A stretch of DNA of 64,000 nt from Hyalella azteca (Eukaryota; Arthropoda; Malacostraca; Amphipoda; Hyalellidae), in contig NW_025939632.1 in the NCBI RefSeq assembly GCF_000764305.2, positions 124,001 to 188,000 of the forward strand, given 5' to 3'. This document shows, piece after piece, positions 31,511 through 45,007 of the stretch; position 1 is the first letter of the stretch; every line of letters begins with the position of its first letter. The notes under the pieces were generated by a model, which worked only from the letters and a program-made list of their open reading frames with translations, made no database searches and was not told the origin of the DNA. The position numbers and the translations under genes were made by a program.

Positions 31511-32381
31511 GAAAACCAGCTCCGTGATATGAATCTGAAACCCACCTCTCTCGAAACTTTTATTGAATATAATTTTGCGTCAGCAGTCAAGAGGAATTAA
31601 CATATTTTTATCGTGTAATAGGAAAGTTAAAGGTCACGCGGTGCCATCATTCCTTATAAAATAGTACACCCAGCACAATTATATCAATTAAGAGCTCTCA
31701 AAATTATTCGAATGAATAAATTTTTCCATACCATTTATATGCCTGGAATTGAGTGCACGAGTATTATCAATAATCTACGTAAAAATATCTTAAAGTAACA
31801 ATATAATATCCTCGACATGAATGAGGCTATACATATATAGTCACAAATTTATCACGCTGTATCTAAAGTTTTTCATAACGTCAGAAAAATTTACACTTCT
31901 TTCACCGTGTGGCGAGGGCTGTTGTAAATGAACGACTACTGCTCCTCAATATTCATAACAATTATGCATTATTTCATATGGTGACGAAGTGAATTTTAAA
32001 ATAACGGTCTATTACAATAAGTTTCTCCTATATTTAAAATATTAAAGGTTGAGAGGCGGGGAGGATACTGAAACAAATATTTGTGATCAGACGTCGTTCA
32101 ATTCGAAGTTCTACACGCACTTGTTGATAGCTAGCTTCTATCATTTCCTCATAAACGGATAACTCTATAAATTTTTATTCACATAATATTCAAGAATGGC
32201 GTAAATTTGCCTCGACCGTTTATGAAGACTAGTTCCCCATACCCCAAAATTCAGTGAAGGGAAGCGTGATCGTCAAAAATATAAATTATTGTTCAGAAAT
32301 TTCGGGGAAAATGGCAAAATATACAGTAAGCAAGCTGCTACATTTTCGCGAAACTTATAATTAATTAAACTCCGTGTTTAT
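31511..32381. other. No gene seen
   Basis: AT-rich intergenic sequence. Confidence 0.4.
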
Positions 32382-32436
32382 TATTATTATTATTATTTAT
32401 TATTATTGTTATTATTACTATTATTATTATTATTAA
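32382..32436. repeat. TTA trinucleotide tract
   Basis: Imperfect ATT/TTA repeats. A similar tract is at about 33682-33795. Confidence 0.9.
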
Positions 32437-32562
32437 ACTTCAACCATCACTGCATTGCTGTTTGACCATGCGCTACTCGGGTTAACACGTTGACTCCGAA
32501 GTGGTACACATGCGTACCACGGAATGTATTTCTCTAGGACGTAGTGGTGCATAATAATAAAA

Positions 32563-33060
32563 TATGCGTTTAAAAATTACTTTTTTAAGACAACACTTCT
32601 AGAGAATACAGTGTCTCCGATGTTACACATCTATATTGAATTTATAATTTCACCTTCATATATTAAAAAATTAATTTTAATTTTCTTTAATACTTAATAT
32701 ATGAAAAAAATTAAATTTCCAAAATTATTTATTGTGTCCATTGATTCATGCATTGTCTCCGACTTTGCGCAAGTGTGCAAAATTTTAGATCGATCGGACA
32801 AGTAGAAGTGTGTTGAATATCGATTACAAGATTTGTAGAAGACAAAATTATTTTTTCAATTTTTTTATATTAAAAAAATTTTAATTTTTAAAATTATATA
32901 TTCTGTCGATTGATTCAGGCATTGTTTCCGACTTTGCGCAAGTGTGAAAATTTTTAGATCGATTGGACAGGCAGAAGTGTGTAATCAATATTATTATACT
33001 GATTACAAGATTTGTAGCAGACAGACAAACAAAAAAGAAGTGAAGTTAAAGAGAATTGTA
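32563..33060 (+). repeat. Unclassified dispersed repeat, copies 2 and 3 in tandem
   Basis: Two consecutive copies (32563-32840, 32880-33060) of the repeat seen at 1815, sharing CATTGTCTCCGACTTTGCGC and AGATCGATCGGACA-like cores. The second keeps the AAGAAGTGAAGTTAAAGAGAA tail. Confidence 0.75.
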
Positions 33061-34110
33061 ATAATTATACGGGATTGTGAGATGACCTAAAAAACGGCCA
33101 AGTCCGCGAACAAAAAAGGCCAAAATGACCTATAACTATATATACTATGCATATTTGTAGGTTCCGGTGTACAAATTCCATTTTTTTGTTGCAGTTATTA
33201 AAATTTAATTAGGAAGTTCCCCTATCATATATTTTAGCCGGACAACGCAATTGAAAAAAACTAAGTAGCGGAATTTGTCCGAAAAAAAAAACCGTCTGGC
33301 AATCCTTTTTCGAAATAGTACAGAAAATGGAAAAAATGGTACAAGATGAAACTATCGGAGTCAAAGTTTTAAATTATCCCCAAAGAATGCGTAATTGAAT
33401 ATAATCCATAAATAGTATTTGTGAGTAGAAAGTTCGAGACTCCAATTAAACATTTAACTTAATTATAAGATTAATTACTTCGTACTAAAATACGAGACAC
33501 ATTATACATGATGAATAATCATGTTGCAGCCACTCTATGTCATGTTTATCATTTATGATGAACTAATCATTTACGTAATCACATGTGTTCCAGAACATAT
33601 CCAATCGCGTACAAGAGCTATACGATCGTAAAAATTTTCAATGCAAAGTGAACGAACGCAACTCTTTCTTACTTACAATTACATTATTATTATTATTATT
33701 GTAAATATTATTATCATCAGTGTTAATAAATTGTTGTTATTATTATAAACATCATTGTTGATAATATCATTATTGTTACTATTACTATTAGATTATTACT
33801 TCAACCAAGCATAAGCGTTTTCAGAATATTGAGCCCGTACGTTGGGGAAAACATCGCTGATGTTATGGCTAGCTTCTGGTGAATGAGAGAAACGAGAGCA
33901 ATTTACTAAACCGTATTGTAAATTCCGAATCAGTCATGGGTCCATATTCATGTATCAAACCAAGAGCAATATAAATTCGAACTACAACTTTAACTCCATC
34001 TCGCATTTATGAAGCAAAATAAATACTAACCAGAACCTAATAATAAAATACGGCGGCGGCTCTCGATCCTCTTCTTGAGTGAAGTTTCGTCGTGGTCACA
34101 TTATCTGCAT
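33061..34110. other. No gene seen
   Basis: AT-rich spacer with a trinucleotide tract, 3' of the discoidin-like gene. Confidence 0.45.
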
Positions 34111-34586
34111 TTATTCAATCCAAATTCTACAAGCAGAAATGTAATCTTGGCTTTTGAAGGAAACAGCCCTGCCATACTGAGGAGGATACAGCGCATAGAC
34201 GCTCACACTTCCAGGTGCTTGATTGCCGGACTGTAAAGTAAATGAAGTTCCAGTTGGAGGTGGATGCTGGATGACCTGCTGCAGCATGATGTCAGAAGCT
34301 GCAACTACATGATTATGGTCATTATCATGTATGAAATAGACTTTGCTTATTAGTTTCGGCTTGGGAAACTCGATTTGAATCCATACCATCGATGAGCTAG
34401 AGTGGAAACATGGTGTCGTGATATACCCAGCAAATAGTTTGTCTAGTTCGGCTTGTGAATCAAGTCCTGCTACAGCGAATATCTCAGCTTCTTTGAGGTA
34501 GCAACCATCGAACTGCGTTGATGCCGCTGGCAAGTGTGAAGCTACATTACTTGCCACGAAAAAGTTGTAACCAGAGCACTCATTCC
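34111..34586 (-). CDS. Discoidin-like gene, exon 3
   Basis: Acceptor CTATTTGCAG, 476 nt, stop TAA. Encodes GNECSGYNFF to the C-terminus. Confidence 0.75.
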
Positions 34587-36783
34587 CTGCAAATAGAAAA
34601 GTAATTATTCAAGCATTATTTCTTGTATCTTCCCTATTTTTGGTTCAATTATCACTGGTATAACTCTCACCAACATAACAGAACATTTTGCAGCTATCCA
34701 TCGCAGTGCACTGTCCACCGCACAACATTTTCATGTTAGGGCTGGAAGTCCATGCAGCAGCGAACGAAAGTATTCGCGTGTTCACAGCGGCAGCGGGCAA
34801 GTGTGGGATCTGAAAAAAAAATTATTTTAGGACTTGTTTCTCCCAAGCAAATAAGTCGTTATATGTAAATCTACTATCTAAGTAAGAAAAAATTTATTTT
34901 TGCTGATCATCCTAGTAATTGTATTAAAAATTTTTTTAAACAGGTAAAATTCCTATAGTAGAGAAAAATCAATATATATTCTACTCCTATCTCGGAATGT
35001 GGCAAAAATTTGTGGCCACCTATTTAGTTAGGTTTAAACAAATTGTAAAGAGCGTGTTTTGAGGGAGTATTATGTAAGTTTCCTCGTGTTTTTAAACTTA
35101 ATGAATTGTTTTATTATTTATACAAAGTAATTATTTTATACAAAGTAAGAGCGCTAGCGTTGAGACAGTTAGTAATGTGAGATTAAGTGATGTAGTGTTC
35201 AAGACCACGAGGACGAGTTTGTTTACTGAGAACTTAGTCAATGGAACGGCGCTGAAAGACATTCGAGAAGCGTTGCCGAAGGACGCTTCGCCTACGATCG
35301 AAGGGGCATAGGCCAAGCTTTCAGCGGAAGCTTGGAATATATAAGCGACTAAAATTCGCTCCAGAGAGATATTTCTCTCAAGTCCCGCACACGCAATTAA
35401 GAATGGTTTGCAGCTCCACAGACATCGGTGACTACCACGGCCGTCGGCCATCAGAATATTCGCGAGAAATTTCTCGTGAAGCAGTCATAGCATAATTCAG
35501 CAGTCATAGTTTTATCTCGTTCTCGATAAAACTATGACTGCTGCTTGAGATAATTAACAAAGCACAAGTTTAGGTCAGAACTTCGCTGTACTTGTTTCCA
35601 GACAACGTCAACGCTACGGCCGCGCCGTAGCTGTGAGAAAACATGAAAGACAACAAAACGTGCAGCAGCTATGGAGACGTAACAAATATCTTTTAAGAAA
35701 CAAGCACAGCGCAATAATTATCCTTCAAAAGTACGGTTACGGCCAAAAGTCGCAGCTTACTGCCACCGAGCCCGGAGCCATCGTAACAATTCTAATTGAC
35801 GGTAGGCCAATCGTGAAACATCTTACGAAGCAGCGAGATAAAAATATAGTCATGAAGACAAAACGATATGCCGAAATGGCCACGGAGATCCAGTGTATTC
35901 GCCGTGGTACGACGTCCTGAAATAATACGGCCGTCAATAAGGCAAAACATGTTCCGAGTATGAACATCTTCAAAAACAGACTAGACGAAGCTATGCAGGA
36001 GCATATGTTCAGTCTTAAAATGCCTAGCAAATTACGGACCAGGCACTAAGTCCAGCAGCTATCTCAATCAATCGTCAGCTATGGAAAGATCGGGTTCCAA
36101 AGGCCGGATCCCTTGTGAATCAAGTCACGAAAAGTTCAAGAATCGGCAACAGGCCATGGGCCTATTTCTTCATCGCCGACATTTCTATTCTATTCTATGT
36201 TCGTGATCGATACGGGTGCGGAATGGCATCCGTACCACTACACGGAATCGTGCTACAAATCAAAGTTTTCTAGTGAAGTAACAAAGTTCGATCAGGGATT
36301 AAACACATTTAATATTGAAACAGTTGATTTGAGAATTCTGTAAAGAATTAAGATTGATGTTCGAAACGGATAACTTTCAAGTCATAAATCTAATTACCAT
36401 ATAATGTTTTTTCAATCTTCAGTAATTTTGTTCAGGGATGATTTTCCCACGTTAAATTTTAAATGTACTGGTGCTTTCTTTTGACTTTAATGAATTTTAG
36501 TTGCCGTGTTGAAACGGTGGTATCATGAAACTCATTCTATTTAATGTTCTTTCTACTGGTCTTCACAAAGAAAAAAACATTTTTCGCAGCGGAATGACTT
36601 GGAGATAAGCTAAGAGAACAAAAATTGTTGGGTGCAATAGAATATACAGAAAAATGTATAGCTTGTACCTAATAATTAGGTATGTACCTTTTTGAAGCGG
36701 TCCAGCGCAACAGCAACTTCTCGGTTCAAATGAAACACTGCGAAGAACATCACAGCGGCCTGAAGAAAGACTCCTGAATGCAT
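34111..36783 (-). CDS. Secreted protein with Cys-rich (PAN-like) and discoidin-like parts
   Basis: Three exons in agreeing phase: 36688-36783, 34671-34809 and 34111-34586 (711 nt, 236 residues). Residues 1-26 are a signal peptide (MHSGVFLQAAVMFFAVF). Exon 2 carries a Cys-rich stretch (KMLCGGQCTAMDSCKMFCYV) continued by ECSGYNFF, like the end of a PAN/apple domain. Exon 3 reads FDGCYLKEAEIF and WIQIEFPKPKLISKVYFIHD, matching the pattern of F5/8 type C/discoidin folds (ligand-binding beta-sandwich), and ends in CRIWIE, close to the usual domain end. The likely place is extracellular, perhaps lectin-like. Family names are from pattern memory only. The first intron (1.9 kb) holds a LINE fragment and a perfect hairpin. 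Confidence 0.72.
34671..34809 (-). CDS. Discoidin-like gene, exon 2
   Basis: Acceptor TTTTTTTTCAG, donor GTGAGA, 139 nt. Encodes IPHLPAAAVNTRILSFAAAW and the Cys-rich segment. Confidence 0.75.
35498..35543. repeat. Perfect 19-bp inverted repeat with 8-base loop
   Basis: CAGCAGTCATAGTTTTATC, loop TCGTTCTC, then the exact reverse complement. It lies inside the first intron of the discoidin-like gene. Confidence 0.9.
35940..36200 (+). mobile_element. CR1/Jockey-like LINE 3' fragment
   Basis: Encodes the end of the reverse-transcriptase ORF (MNIFKNRLDEAMQEHMFSL-like), then the 3'UTR with GAAAGATCGGGTTCCAAAGG and the AGGCCATGGGCCTATTTCTTC end and TATTC tail. Sits in an intron. Confidence 0.82.
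36688..36783 (-). CDS. Discoidin-like gene, exon 1 (signal peptide)
   Basis: ATG at 36781-36783, 32 codons to AAAAAG|GTACAT, phase 0, matching the phase of exon 2. Confidence 0.65.
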
Positions 36784-37002
36784 TTTAATTAATAAAATTC
36801 GCTCAAAAAATTGTTTTATTCTGTGAAACAAAAGTAATGTAGTAATATTAGGGATAAGTTTGCTAGTAATTGATACAGTTCTTGAACTTGTCATTCTTTT
36901 CAAGTGACGTCGAACAATGAATCGAACCTTTAATGAATACGAAGCGGTGGCTGACAGATCAAACAATGCTTCAAAATGTACTCTCATAAGTATCATATTC
37001 AT

Positions 37003-39783
37003 TCAAATATTTTGATCGGAAGTATAAAATGAAAGAATTGATTTTCCTTGACAAAAGCGTTGTATCAATATTACAATATATTATCAGAAAATTTTTATGC
37101 GGAACCGCAGAAAAGCGTCTACCATCCTATCCTCATTCAGATCGAAGAAGTCAACTCATAAATTGAAATGTTTTTTTTTTTCAGATATATGCACTTACCA
37201 ATATTAAAATGAGTTTTGCATGCTATAAGTCAATAATAAATAATTACTTTATTTTATTACAGAACCAAGTGCTTGGATGCAATTTTAATTGTTATTTAAA
37301 TTTAGTTGTCTGTAGCCTGTGACCAAATCGAAAACCAATTTACTTCTATATTTGATTATTTCTAACTGGATCTGGATTATGCCTGGATCGCTATGCTATG
37401 ACTTTCACTGGACGCGAGGGCGTAACGGCACTTCAGACTCTGATGCATTCAACTTTCTACGGAAACAAGCTTTCATCTGGCTTTTCTATTACCTATAGTT
37501 TGTAACCACCAAATTTTTAGATTTTGAAACTTTTTGTTAAGCGTTCAACACCTTTTACAAAGACTTGTTCTAATAGGAACGAATTATTTTCCTTTTTCGC
37601 CATGAAAGACATGGAGTTTAAATCCTTATGAATAACTTAATATTATTTAGGTAAATCTAAGTCATTTTTTGCTGATGATTTCTTCAATTCAATTAGTTGG
37701 TGACGATAATTTTTAGTTCATTCACATCGATTGTGTTACAAAATTTTTCTCAGTTGCATGAAACTCGTTTAACTGAATGGGAGTAAATGAGCTATAATAA
37801 GATCACCTAAACAGGGCTCGAAATTTGCTTACAAGGTAAATGAAACATGGTAATGTATCAGTGAGTTTTCACTGATTCATTACGATTGCGAAATTTTTTC
37901 ACAATCGATATTTAGAGCCAGCCGTATGATTCCTGATGGAGAAAGGAGCAGAAAGTGTGGTGGTGTGTGTGACAGTTGGAACGAGTTTTTGAGCGAGGGC
38001 TCAAATTCAAAAATTCAAATTTTGAATTTTCTTCTTCTCAGAACCTCATAAGAAACAAAATTTCAAATAAATTCAAACGTGTCGAAATATTCGCGCAAAA
38101 TGGTGGAATTGCCAATCGTGTGTAGGTTTTATGCTGATATATTTTCATTGGCTTCGCAATACGAATATGTTGCTAAACTGATAAATAGTGATCGACAAAT
38201 GATCTATCACAATAAATTTATTGAAGCCCATATAAAATTTTACAAAGAATTTCCCAACTCTTTCATAAATTTAATTATCGTTCTTTTTCTACCCTAAACG
38301 CAAATGCACTCGAAATCTTCCGATTGGGTTCGCTCCATATCAAGAGTCAGATCCTTGAAGATAGAATTGAACGGAGGTGAAAAAGAGTGAAGTGTCAAGC
38401 AGTATAGTTTGGCTGGCGACGCACGACAGCGAGCCTCAATGCTTCCTACCGAGCGACCTACGAAACTTTGTGCGAATTTGTTGTACACACAAAAAACTAA
38501 AAACTCAAGTACTTTCAGGTACTTGAGCTACATTAAGTACCTGATTTTTTTCGGCAAAAGTTCTAAGAATATTTCTTCTCTGTGAACACTCAATTTCGAA
38601 GATAAAACACCATCAGATTTAACAGTTGAAAATGATTGCAAATTTACTCAAGAAAAATTATGATATCATAGGATTAAACTTTCCAACGAGCTCATCAAAA
38701 ATACCTGAGTATTTCAACAACCAGTCTCGGTAAAAACGGTCTGAAGGTTTTAACAAGAAGCCACTTCGCACTTGGAGGAGCCTCGAGTCTCAGTGACCTC
38801 TGGCGCTCGACGCGCTGCTTTTTGAGGGCTCGGAGCCCTGCCTCCGTTCCCTGGCTACGCCGCGTCAACACCGCGCGTGTCCAGGGGCTGCTCGCTCTGT
38901 ATCCTGGATACTGAAGATTCTGCCCATGATTGTTTCAGGATTGTACATAATTGTTTCAGGATAAAATTATAATAAAATGTGCCTTGGAAACCTGATATTT
39001 GACTTTTCAGTTCCTATCAAGAGCCTAATTCGACGAATAGAGAAAAACAATAAGAAAATTGTCAATAAGAAATACTCTATGGTCTTCAATGAAACCGGCA
39101 TTAAAGGATTGTAGTTGTTGCAGTTATTATTCATTTTAGGTTTATTTAGGAAATACGGCCAGTCTAGAGGTGCTGCCAAAATATAACTCAGCATCAATAT
39201 ATGTAAGATACAAGCAGGTTAACCCAGCTTTAACCCTTAAGCTGGTTAGTTACCAAATATGGTCACTTTAAATCTTCTTCCAAAAAAGCCCAGAGCAGGT
39301 TTTGTGTTTGAGGCTATGTTATCACAGTGTCAATCTACAATCATCTGCCCATTCATACCTATAAAGCTTCAACCCCTGCCATGCTTAAGAATTAAAACAG
39401 AATCATTTAAATGAAAGTTTTGACTAGGACAATTGAATTGAAGTTCTTTCCGCATTTTTTGAAAAGTCGGAAGATGTAATAATAATTTAATTAATTTTAA
39501 GTAGCCTGAGAAAATTGAATAAAGTTGCAGCATGATGGTTTCCCATTGCATTTGATTTAATAAATTAAAAAATGTTTTATTTCATTTAGCTTTGTGACCT
39601 CATTTTGTAAAAACTTAATCTACAATACCTTCCAATATCGTGCAAAATTTAAAAAAAATATATGGGAGTAAATTAATCCTATAATTCTCCATTTATACTT
39701 CCTCTTAGTGGCTTCCGAAATTCAAATTTCTGCATATTTCTGTTTTTGCCCTCCCCCCCCCAGATGGTTAAAAGCGCATAAGT
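37003..39783. other. No confident gene; GC-rich island at about 38750-38915
   Basis: AT-rich except for about 160 bp with clustered CG (TCGACGCGCTGC, ACACCGCGCGTGTCC). That island has one open frame of about 54 codons on the + strand without clear splice sites or a known motif. It could be an exon of an unknown gene or a transposon fragment. Confidence 0.35.
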
Positions 39784-40111
39784 TGAAAAGACGAGATTAG
39801 TCCGCATTACGAGTAAATTGAAAAGACGAGATTAGTCAGCATTACGACTAAATTGAAAAGACGCGTAGATTAGTCAGCATTACGAGTAAATTGAAAAGAC
39901 GCGTAGATTAGTCAGCATTACGACTAAATTGAAAAGACACGTAGATTAGTCAGCATTACGAGTAAATTGAAAAGACACGTAGATTAGTCAGCATTACGAG
40001 TAAATTGAAAAGACGAGATTAGTCCGCATTACGAGTATATTGAATAGACGAGATTAGTGCGTACTACGAGTAAATTGAAAAGACGCGTAGATTAGTCCGT
40101 ATTACGAGTAA
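39784..40111 (+). repeat. 34/38-bp minisatellite, about nine copies
   Basis: Unit ATTGAAAAGACGCGTAGATT then AGTCAGCATTACGAGTAA. Some units lack the 4-bp CGTA. Confidence 0.9.
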
Positions 40112-40916
40112 ATTGCTGCCTTTGATAAATTTTTGTCTTCATTAGTGAAAAAGTTATTTTGGAATGATTTTTATTCAATTTTACCAAACTATCTTCAAGT
40201 ATCCATGTGCGATTCTAAATTCTGTATGGATCACAAATGAGCACAAAATTTTTATAACAAATAAAAAATCTTGATTCTGGGAAAATTTCTTGATTGGAAC
40301 AGTTACAACTTGTATTTACGGGAATTATGGTTGTACTTATGTTGATTGCATTACTTCAAAAAGCAACAATAAACAAGGAGGTCAGCATGAATCACGAGCC
40401 TCATGTTTTCACAGGCAGCCTTCAGTCAGTTTGCTAGAAAACGGGGAGGATAAATAACTTAGAGCGCAACCCATGGTGATTTACAAACCGAACCAAACTT
40501 TATTTGCCATGCACAACAATTAAGACAACATACAAGATTGTCGGGATCATCAAAGTTATCCAAAATATTTTATCAGATCAGTTTATGTGGAGTTCTCTCC
40601 CATATAACCCTAATAACAGGTGCAACCATACGTTTCACAGCATTCATTATGATAACAAAGGTTGCTCATCGTATCACATATCTATAATTGTACTGAACAT
40701 CATTTCATCATCGGCCGATAAGATCATTCTTAACATGAATGCTTAGTTTCTATTTCTTCTTCAAGACGCATTTTTGTAAGACCGATTAATCTTCAAGAAA
40801 ACCCCAAAATCAACTAGTCAAATTATTCGAATTCTTAGTGCCAACACCGATGCGAAAGTTCAACTTTCGAATGAAATGATAAGTTATATTAACAGTTTTT
40901 TCCCATTTGAATAAAA

Positions 40917-40954
<38 letters not shown>

Positions 40955-43074
40955 GAACGAAACCGTATACATAGAAGTAATTTCAGTAACCGAAGATGTA
41001 GATCTAAATAAATAAGAAATCGTTTCCGCTGCTGTTTTTATCTGCTGAACTGATTTACTTATCCCTTCGTGTTGGCGTGCAGTGAAGATTATCTTTATTA
41101 GCTTTATTATTGAGGAAAGCGTGGTGATTGACTGCAAACTACGCACATGCTCGGAGGAATTTTTCAGACGATTGTTGCTGTTGTAAGATTAGGAGAAAAA
41201 TTCGAGCAATAGTTTAGATGATTCCCTGAACACTTTTCTTGAATAATGAGGTAAACATGTAAGTTCAAAATCAGCTGCCTTGGATAATGCAATATGATAT
41301 TCACTGCTGGAATCAATCTGCGCATGCAAATGTTTTGATATTAAATTTTAATATTGAAATTTTTTCAAATTATCATTATTGTTAAGGATTTTTTGGCGTG
41401 ATTTGCAACAATTCTCTTCAAATCATTTAAATATTTTTCAATAAATTCGAGTTTAAGATGAAAGCTTTCTCCTTTAAATTAAAATCTTGTTGCTGGAAAT
41501 TTAGATAATGAATTTTTTATATATAATGTATATCGTTTTATTGCAGAAACGAGTATTTTATAATGCGGTGCTCAATCCTCGCAGGTGCATTGCTGTATCT
41601 GGAGATGAATACTTGGAAATTAATTACTTTGTTGTTTCGGACAATCAACCAAAAACGTTCAAGATTCGTCTGGATAATTAGGTCACAAAGCAAGATTTGT
41701 ACTTAATGAAAATAAATAAGGGAACGGCTATTAATGGAAAATTCAGGGCATGAAAGTAATGTAGACAACCGCAATTTAATAGTATCTTCGACCATATAAA
41801 TAGTTCAGGAACGATGCCGTAGCTGAATCTCATTTCTTCCTAAATGTCATTGTACGGTGCACAGAAAATACCCCTGCTACTCAGCATGCTCATGAATTGC
41901 TTCAAAATCCCGTGCAAATGCATATCTAAACTCGCCAAACATTCTGTTGGCGTGTAAATCATAATAAAGCCGTAATTGTTGTGTTTTGTGGAACGGATTT
42001 CAGGACATTATAATAACTTAAAGAGATTTATGTTCATTCTGAACCAAAAAAAGCCGAACGGTAGCTTCGACGTTTCTGATTCACGGCAGAGAAACCGAAG
42101 GCCTAGTAATTTATGAAAATTAATGGTGCACTGTATTGGAGTGACATTGTTCGGCGCATTGAACGCGTGGTATTGTCGAGGCAATCAAGTAATTTCGTGT
42201 CCGTTTTTAGTTAACGGCTTTGTGGGATATAATCTAAGGTTTATTTCTGAGAGATATTTGAACATAAAATTTGTATTTCGAATATCAATGGAGGGTTATC
42301 CCAAGGTATCAAATAAAATTAACTGCCACGATATGGGTAATTACTTTTTGCATGTACAAAAATTTTCATTCATGATTTGCACCTATTGCGCCAAAACTTT
42401 CATCTGGATTTGTCTTGACTTCTTCGTTAGATTTTATCCGTTCAGTTTAAATATATTGATTTTCTAACAATTTCTTTACAGGACACTTGTTTCTTATGAA
42501 ATCCAATACACTCGATCTAATGAGTTTTTTATTTTTTTGCTGACGATAAATATCTTTTCTTTAAATTTATCCTTTCCAGTGATATTATTATTGTGATCAA
42601 GCTTTGAATAATTAAGTTGTTAAATAAAATGAAATGAAAATTAAATTAACAATTAATAATTTATGTTATCCAATATGATTGGATGAGCGCAATGTATTTG
42701 AAATATTATCTGATGTGAATTGAGATAGACGCGTCTTCGCGATTGAGATTGCATCCAAAAATTTCAATCAAAAGAATTTCTGAAAAATTTTCAAAATCAA
42801 AAGAATTTCTGAGATTGCATCTTGAAATTCTTTTTATATATGATCAACCTCGTTCAATTTGCTTGTTACAAGTGGTAAAATATTAGCATACCTAAGTTAA
42901 AAATCATTAAATTTTGTAATGCATTAATTGGATTCCACTAAGCCAAGAATTTCCTAAGCCAAGTGCATAATTCCTAAACCGAGTTTACACAATTCTGCGT
43001 TTAAAGTCCTTACATAATTAGTTACAGTTCACATAAGGTTACATAATTCTGCGTTCAATTCAATTCTGTACCAT
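40112..43074. other. No gene seen; TA microsatellite at 40921-40950
   Basis: AT-rich intergenic DNA. Small open frames (such as 40504-40746 and 42123-42467) have no supporting motif. Confidence 0.4.
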
Positions 43075-43460
43075 TTTCTTACGGTAATTTTTATTAAATT
43101 TTACCTGATTGAACAGATGCTATGAGTTCCTGAGAATGAAATAATGTTCACTCTCTGATATTTTTACTTAGATTGACATTCAATATTAAATTAATTATAA
43201 AATGATTACGGTCATTTTTATTAAATTTTAACTGATTGAACAGATGCTATGAGCTCCAGAGAATGAAATAATGTTTATTCTCTGATATTTCGACTTCGAT
43301 TGACATTAAACATTTAATTAATTTTAAAATGATTACGGTCATTTTTATTAAATTTTACCTGATTGAACAGATGCTATGAGTTCCTGAGAATGAAATAATG
43401 TTCACTCTCTGATATTTCGACTTAGATTGACATTAAATATTAAATTAATTATAAAATGAT
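43075..43460. repeat. 127-bp tandem repeat, three copies
   Basis: Unit TTACGGTCATTTTTATTAAA ... CAGATGCTATGAG ... GATTGACATTAAATATTAAA. AT-rich, non-coding. Confidence 0.9.
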
Positions 43461-43624
43461 TAGAATCTCATTTGATAAAACATATAAATTACACCGATTT
43501 ATTTTTTTTAACTATATCCATGAGTGATGAAGCATTACTCAAATGTGTAGGTGAAAAGAAGAGAGGAAATTGTTTTTATTTATAACAACCATAAATTTGA
43601 AGAGCTATCAAAAACAGAGAGAGA

Positions 43625-43965
43625 GTAATTCCCTCAGAACCTCAATCCCTTTCGTTCAACGTTTTTCTGGTATAATTCTGACCATAGTTACGGTATTAAC
43701 ACATAAAAAGTAATCCCCTCAGAACCTCAATCCCTATCGTTGAACGTTTTTCTGGTATGAATCTAACCATAGTTACGGTATTAACACATAAAAGGTAATC
43801 CCCTCAGAACCTCAATCCCTATCGTTGAACGTTTTTCTGGCATAATTCTGACCATAGCTACGGTATTAACACATAAAAGGTAATCCCCTCAGAACCTCAA
43901 TCCCTATCGTTGAACATTTTTCTGGTATAAATCTGACCATAGTTACGGTATTAACACATAAAAAG
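43625..43965. repeat. 85-bp tandem repeat, four copies
   Basis: Unit CCCTCAGAACCTCAATCCCT ... GAACGTTTTTCTGG ... CACATAAAAGGTAAT. Starts at about 43633, 43718 and 43803 set the period. Confidence 0.92.
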
Positions 43966-44632
43966 GCAAGTGAGTCGGAAGTTTTGTGTAAGTCTTCTCA
44001 CTCGCTCATAATTGAGAATCTAATTCTTAATCGTTATAGACGACTCAGTTGGAAAGTCTGTAGCAGCTGTGAAATATTTATTGTTTCTTTATCGTTTATT
44101 GGTCAATATTTATTTTCACCAGCATTTATTGTTCATTAAGCAGATAATTTCTTCTTTGATAAACTTTCTTTCTGCTCTCCAGATACGAATCCGGAGCGTA
44201 AAAATTTCAGCTTTTTCAGGTTATGGTTAATATTTGTTTAATTAGTTTTCAATTGATATTGATCTATGAGCTACTTCCTCAGCATAACGATGTATAGTGA
44301 CGACTTACATTATTTTTAAGCTCGGACATGCAATCTTAAATTTGTTCTTGATTACTTTCATAATTATTCTGTAACTCTGCTTATATATAACTGATTGCAA
44401 TAAGTCTGGATAAGACATAATATTCTGGATATTATTGATTGTTATAACTCTGCATATATATCATTGATTGCGATAACTTTGCTTATATATAACTGATTGC
44501 GATAAATATCGCCATGAAAATATTTCAATCACCCAAAATCCATCATCGATTGATTCTTTGAACTGCTTGACACACGGAGGTGATTTATTTCGTTAATTAT
44601 ATTCGTCGAAGCTAATTGATATAAATACAAGG

Positions 44633-44669
<37 letters not shown>

Positions 44670-44924
44670 CATGGTTCGTACAATTACCGGACAAAATTAA
44701 TTACAATTTGTAACATTACCGGACATCGGGTACAAAACCGGACAAAAATCGAGTCCGGTAATTGACGCTAGTACTTATTTAAAAGTGCATTATATATTGT
44801 ACACTTGCATATATATTAAGTTTTTTTATAATTTCGATAAAATTTTCAGCAGACCCATTATTCTCGATCTTACCGACGCTAAGTCACAAATGCTGTCCTA
44901 TTTGGAAGTGTCCCATGAAATTGG
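43966..44924. other. No gene seen; TA microsatellite at 44637-44666
   Basis: AT-rich sequence. Confidence 0.45.
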
Positions 44925-45007
44925 ACGCATATTGGACGAAATTGGACGTATGTTTGACGAAATTGGACGTATATTGGACGAAATTGGACGTATATTGGAC
45001 GAAATTG
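44925..45007 (+). repeat. 21-bp repeat, about four copies
   Basis: Unit GAAATTGGACGTATATTGGAC. The open frame around it (44785-45087) is probably repeat-derived. Confidence 0.88.

Noticed and set aside
35131..35451. Minus-strand 106-codon open frame with a hydrophobic end
   Set aside because: No splice partners or family motif, and it lies inside the intron of a better-supported gene.
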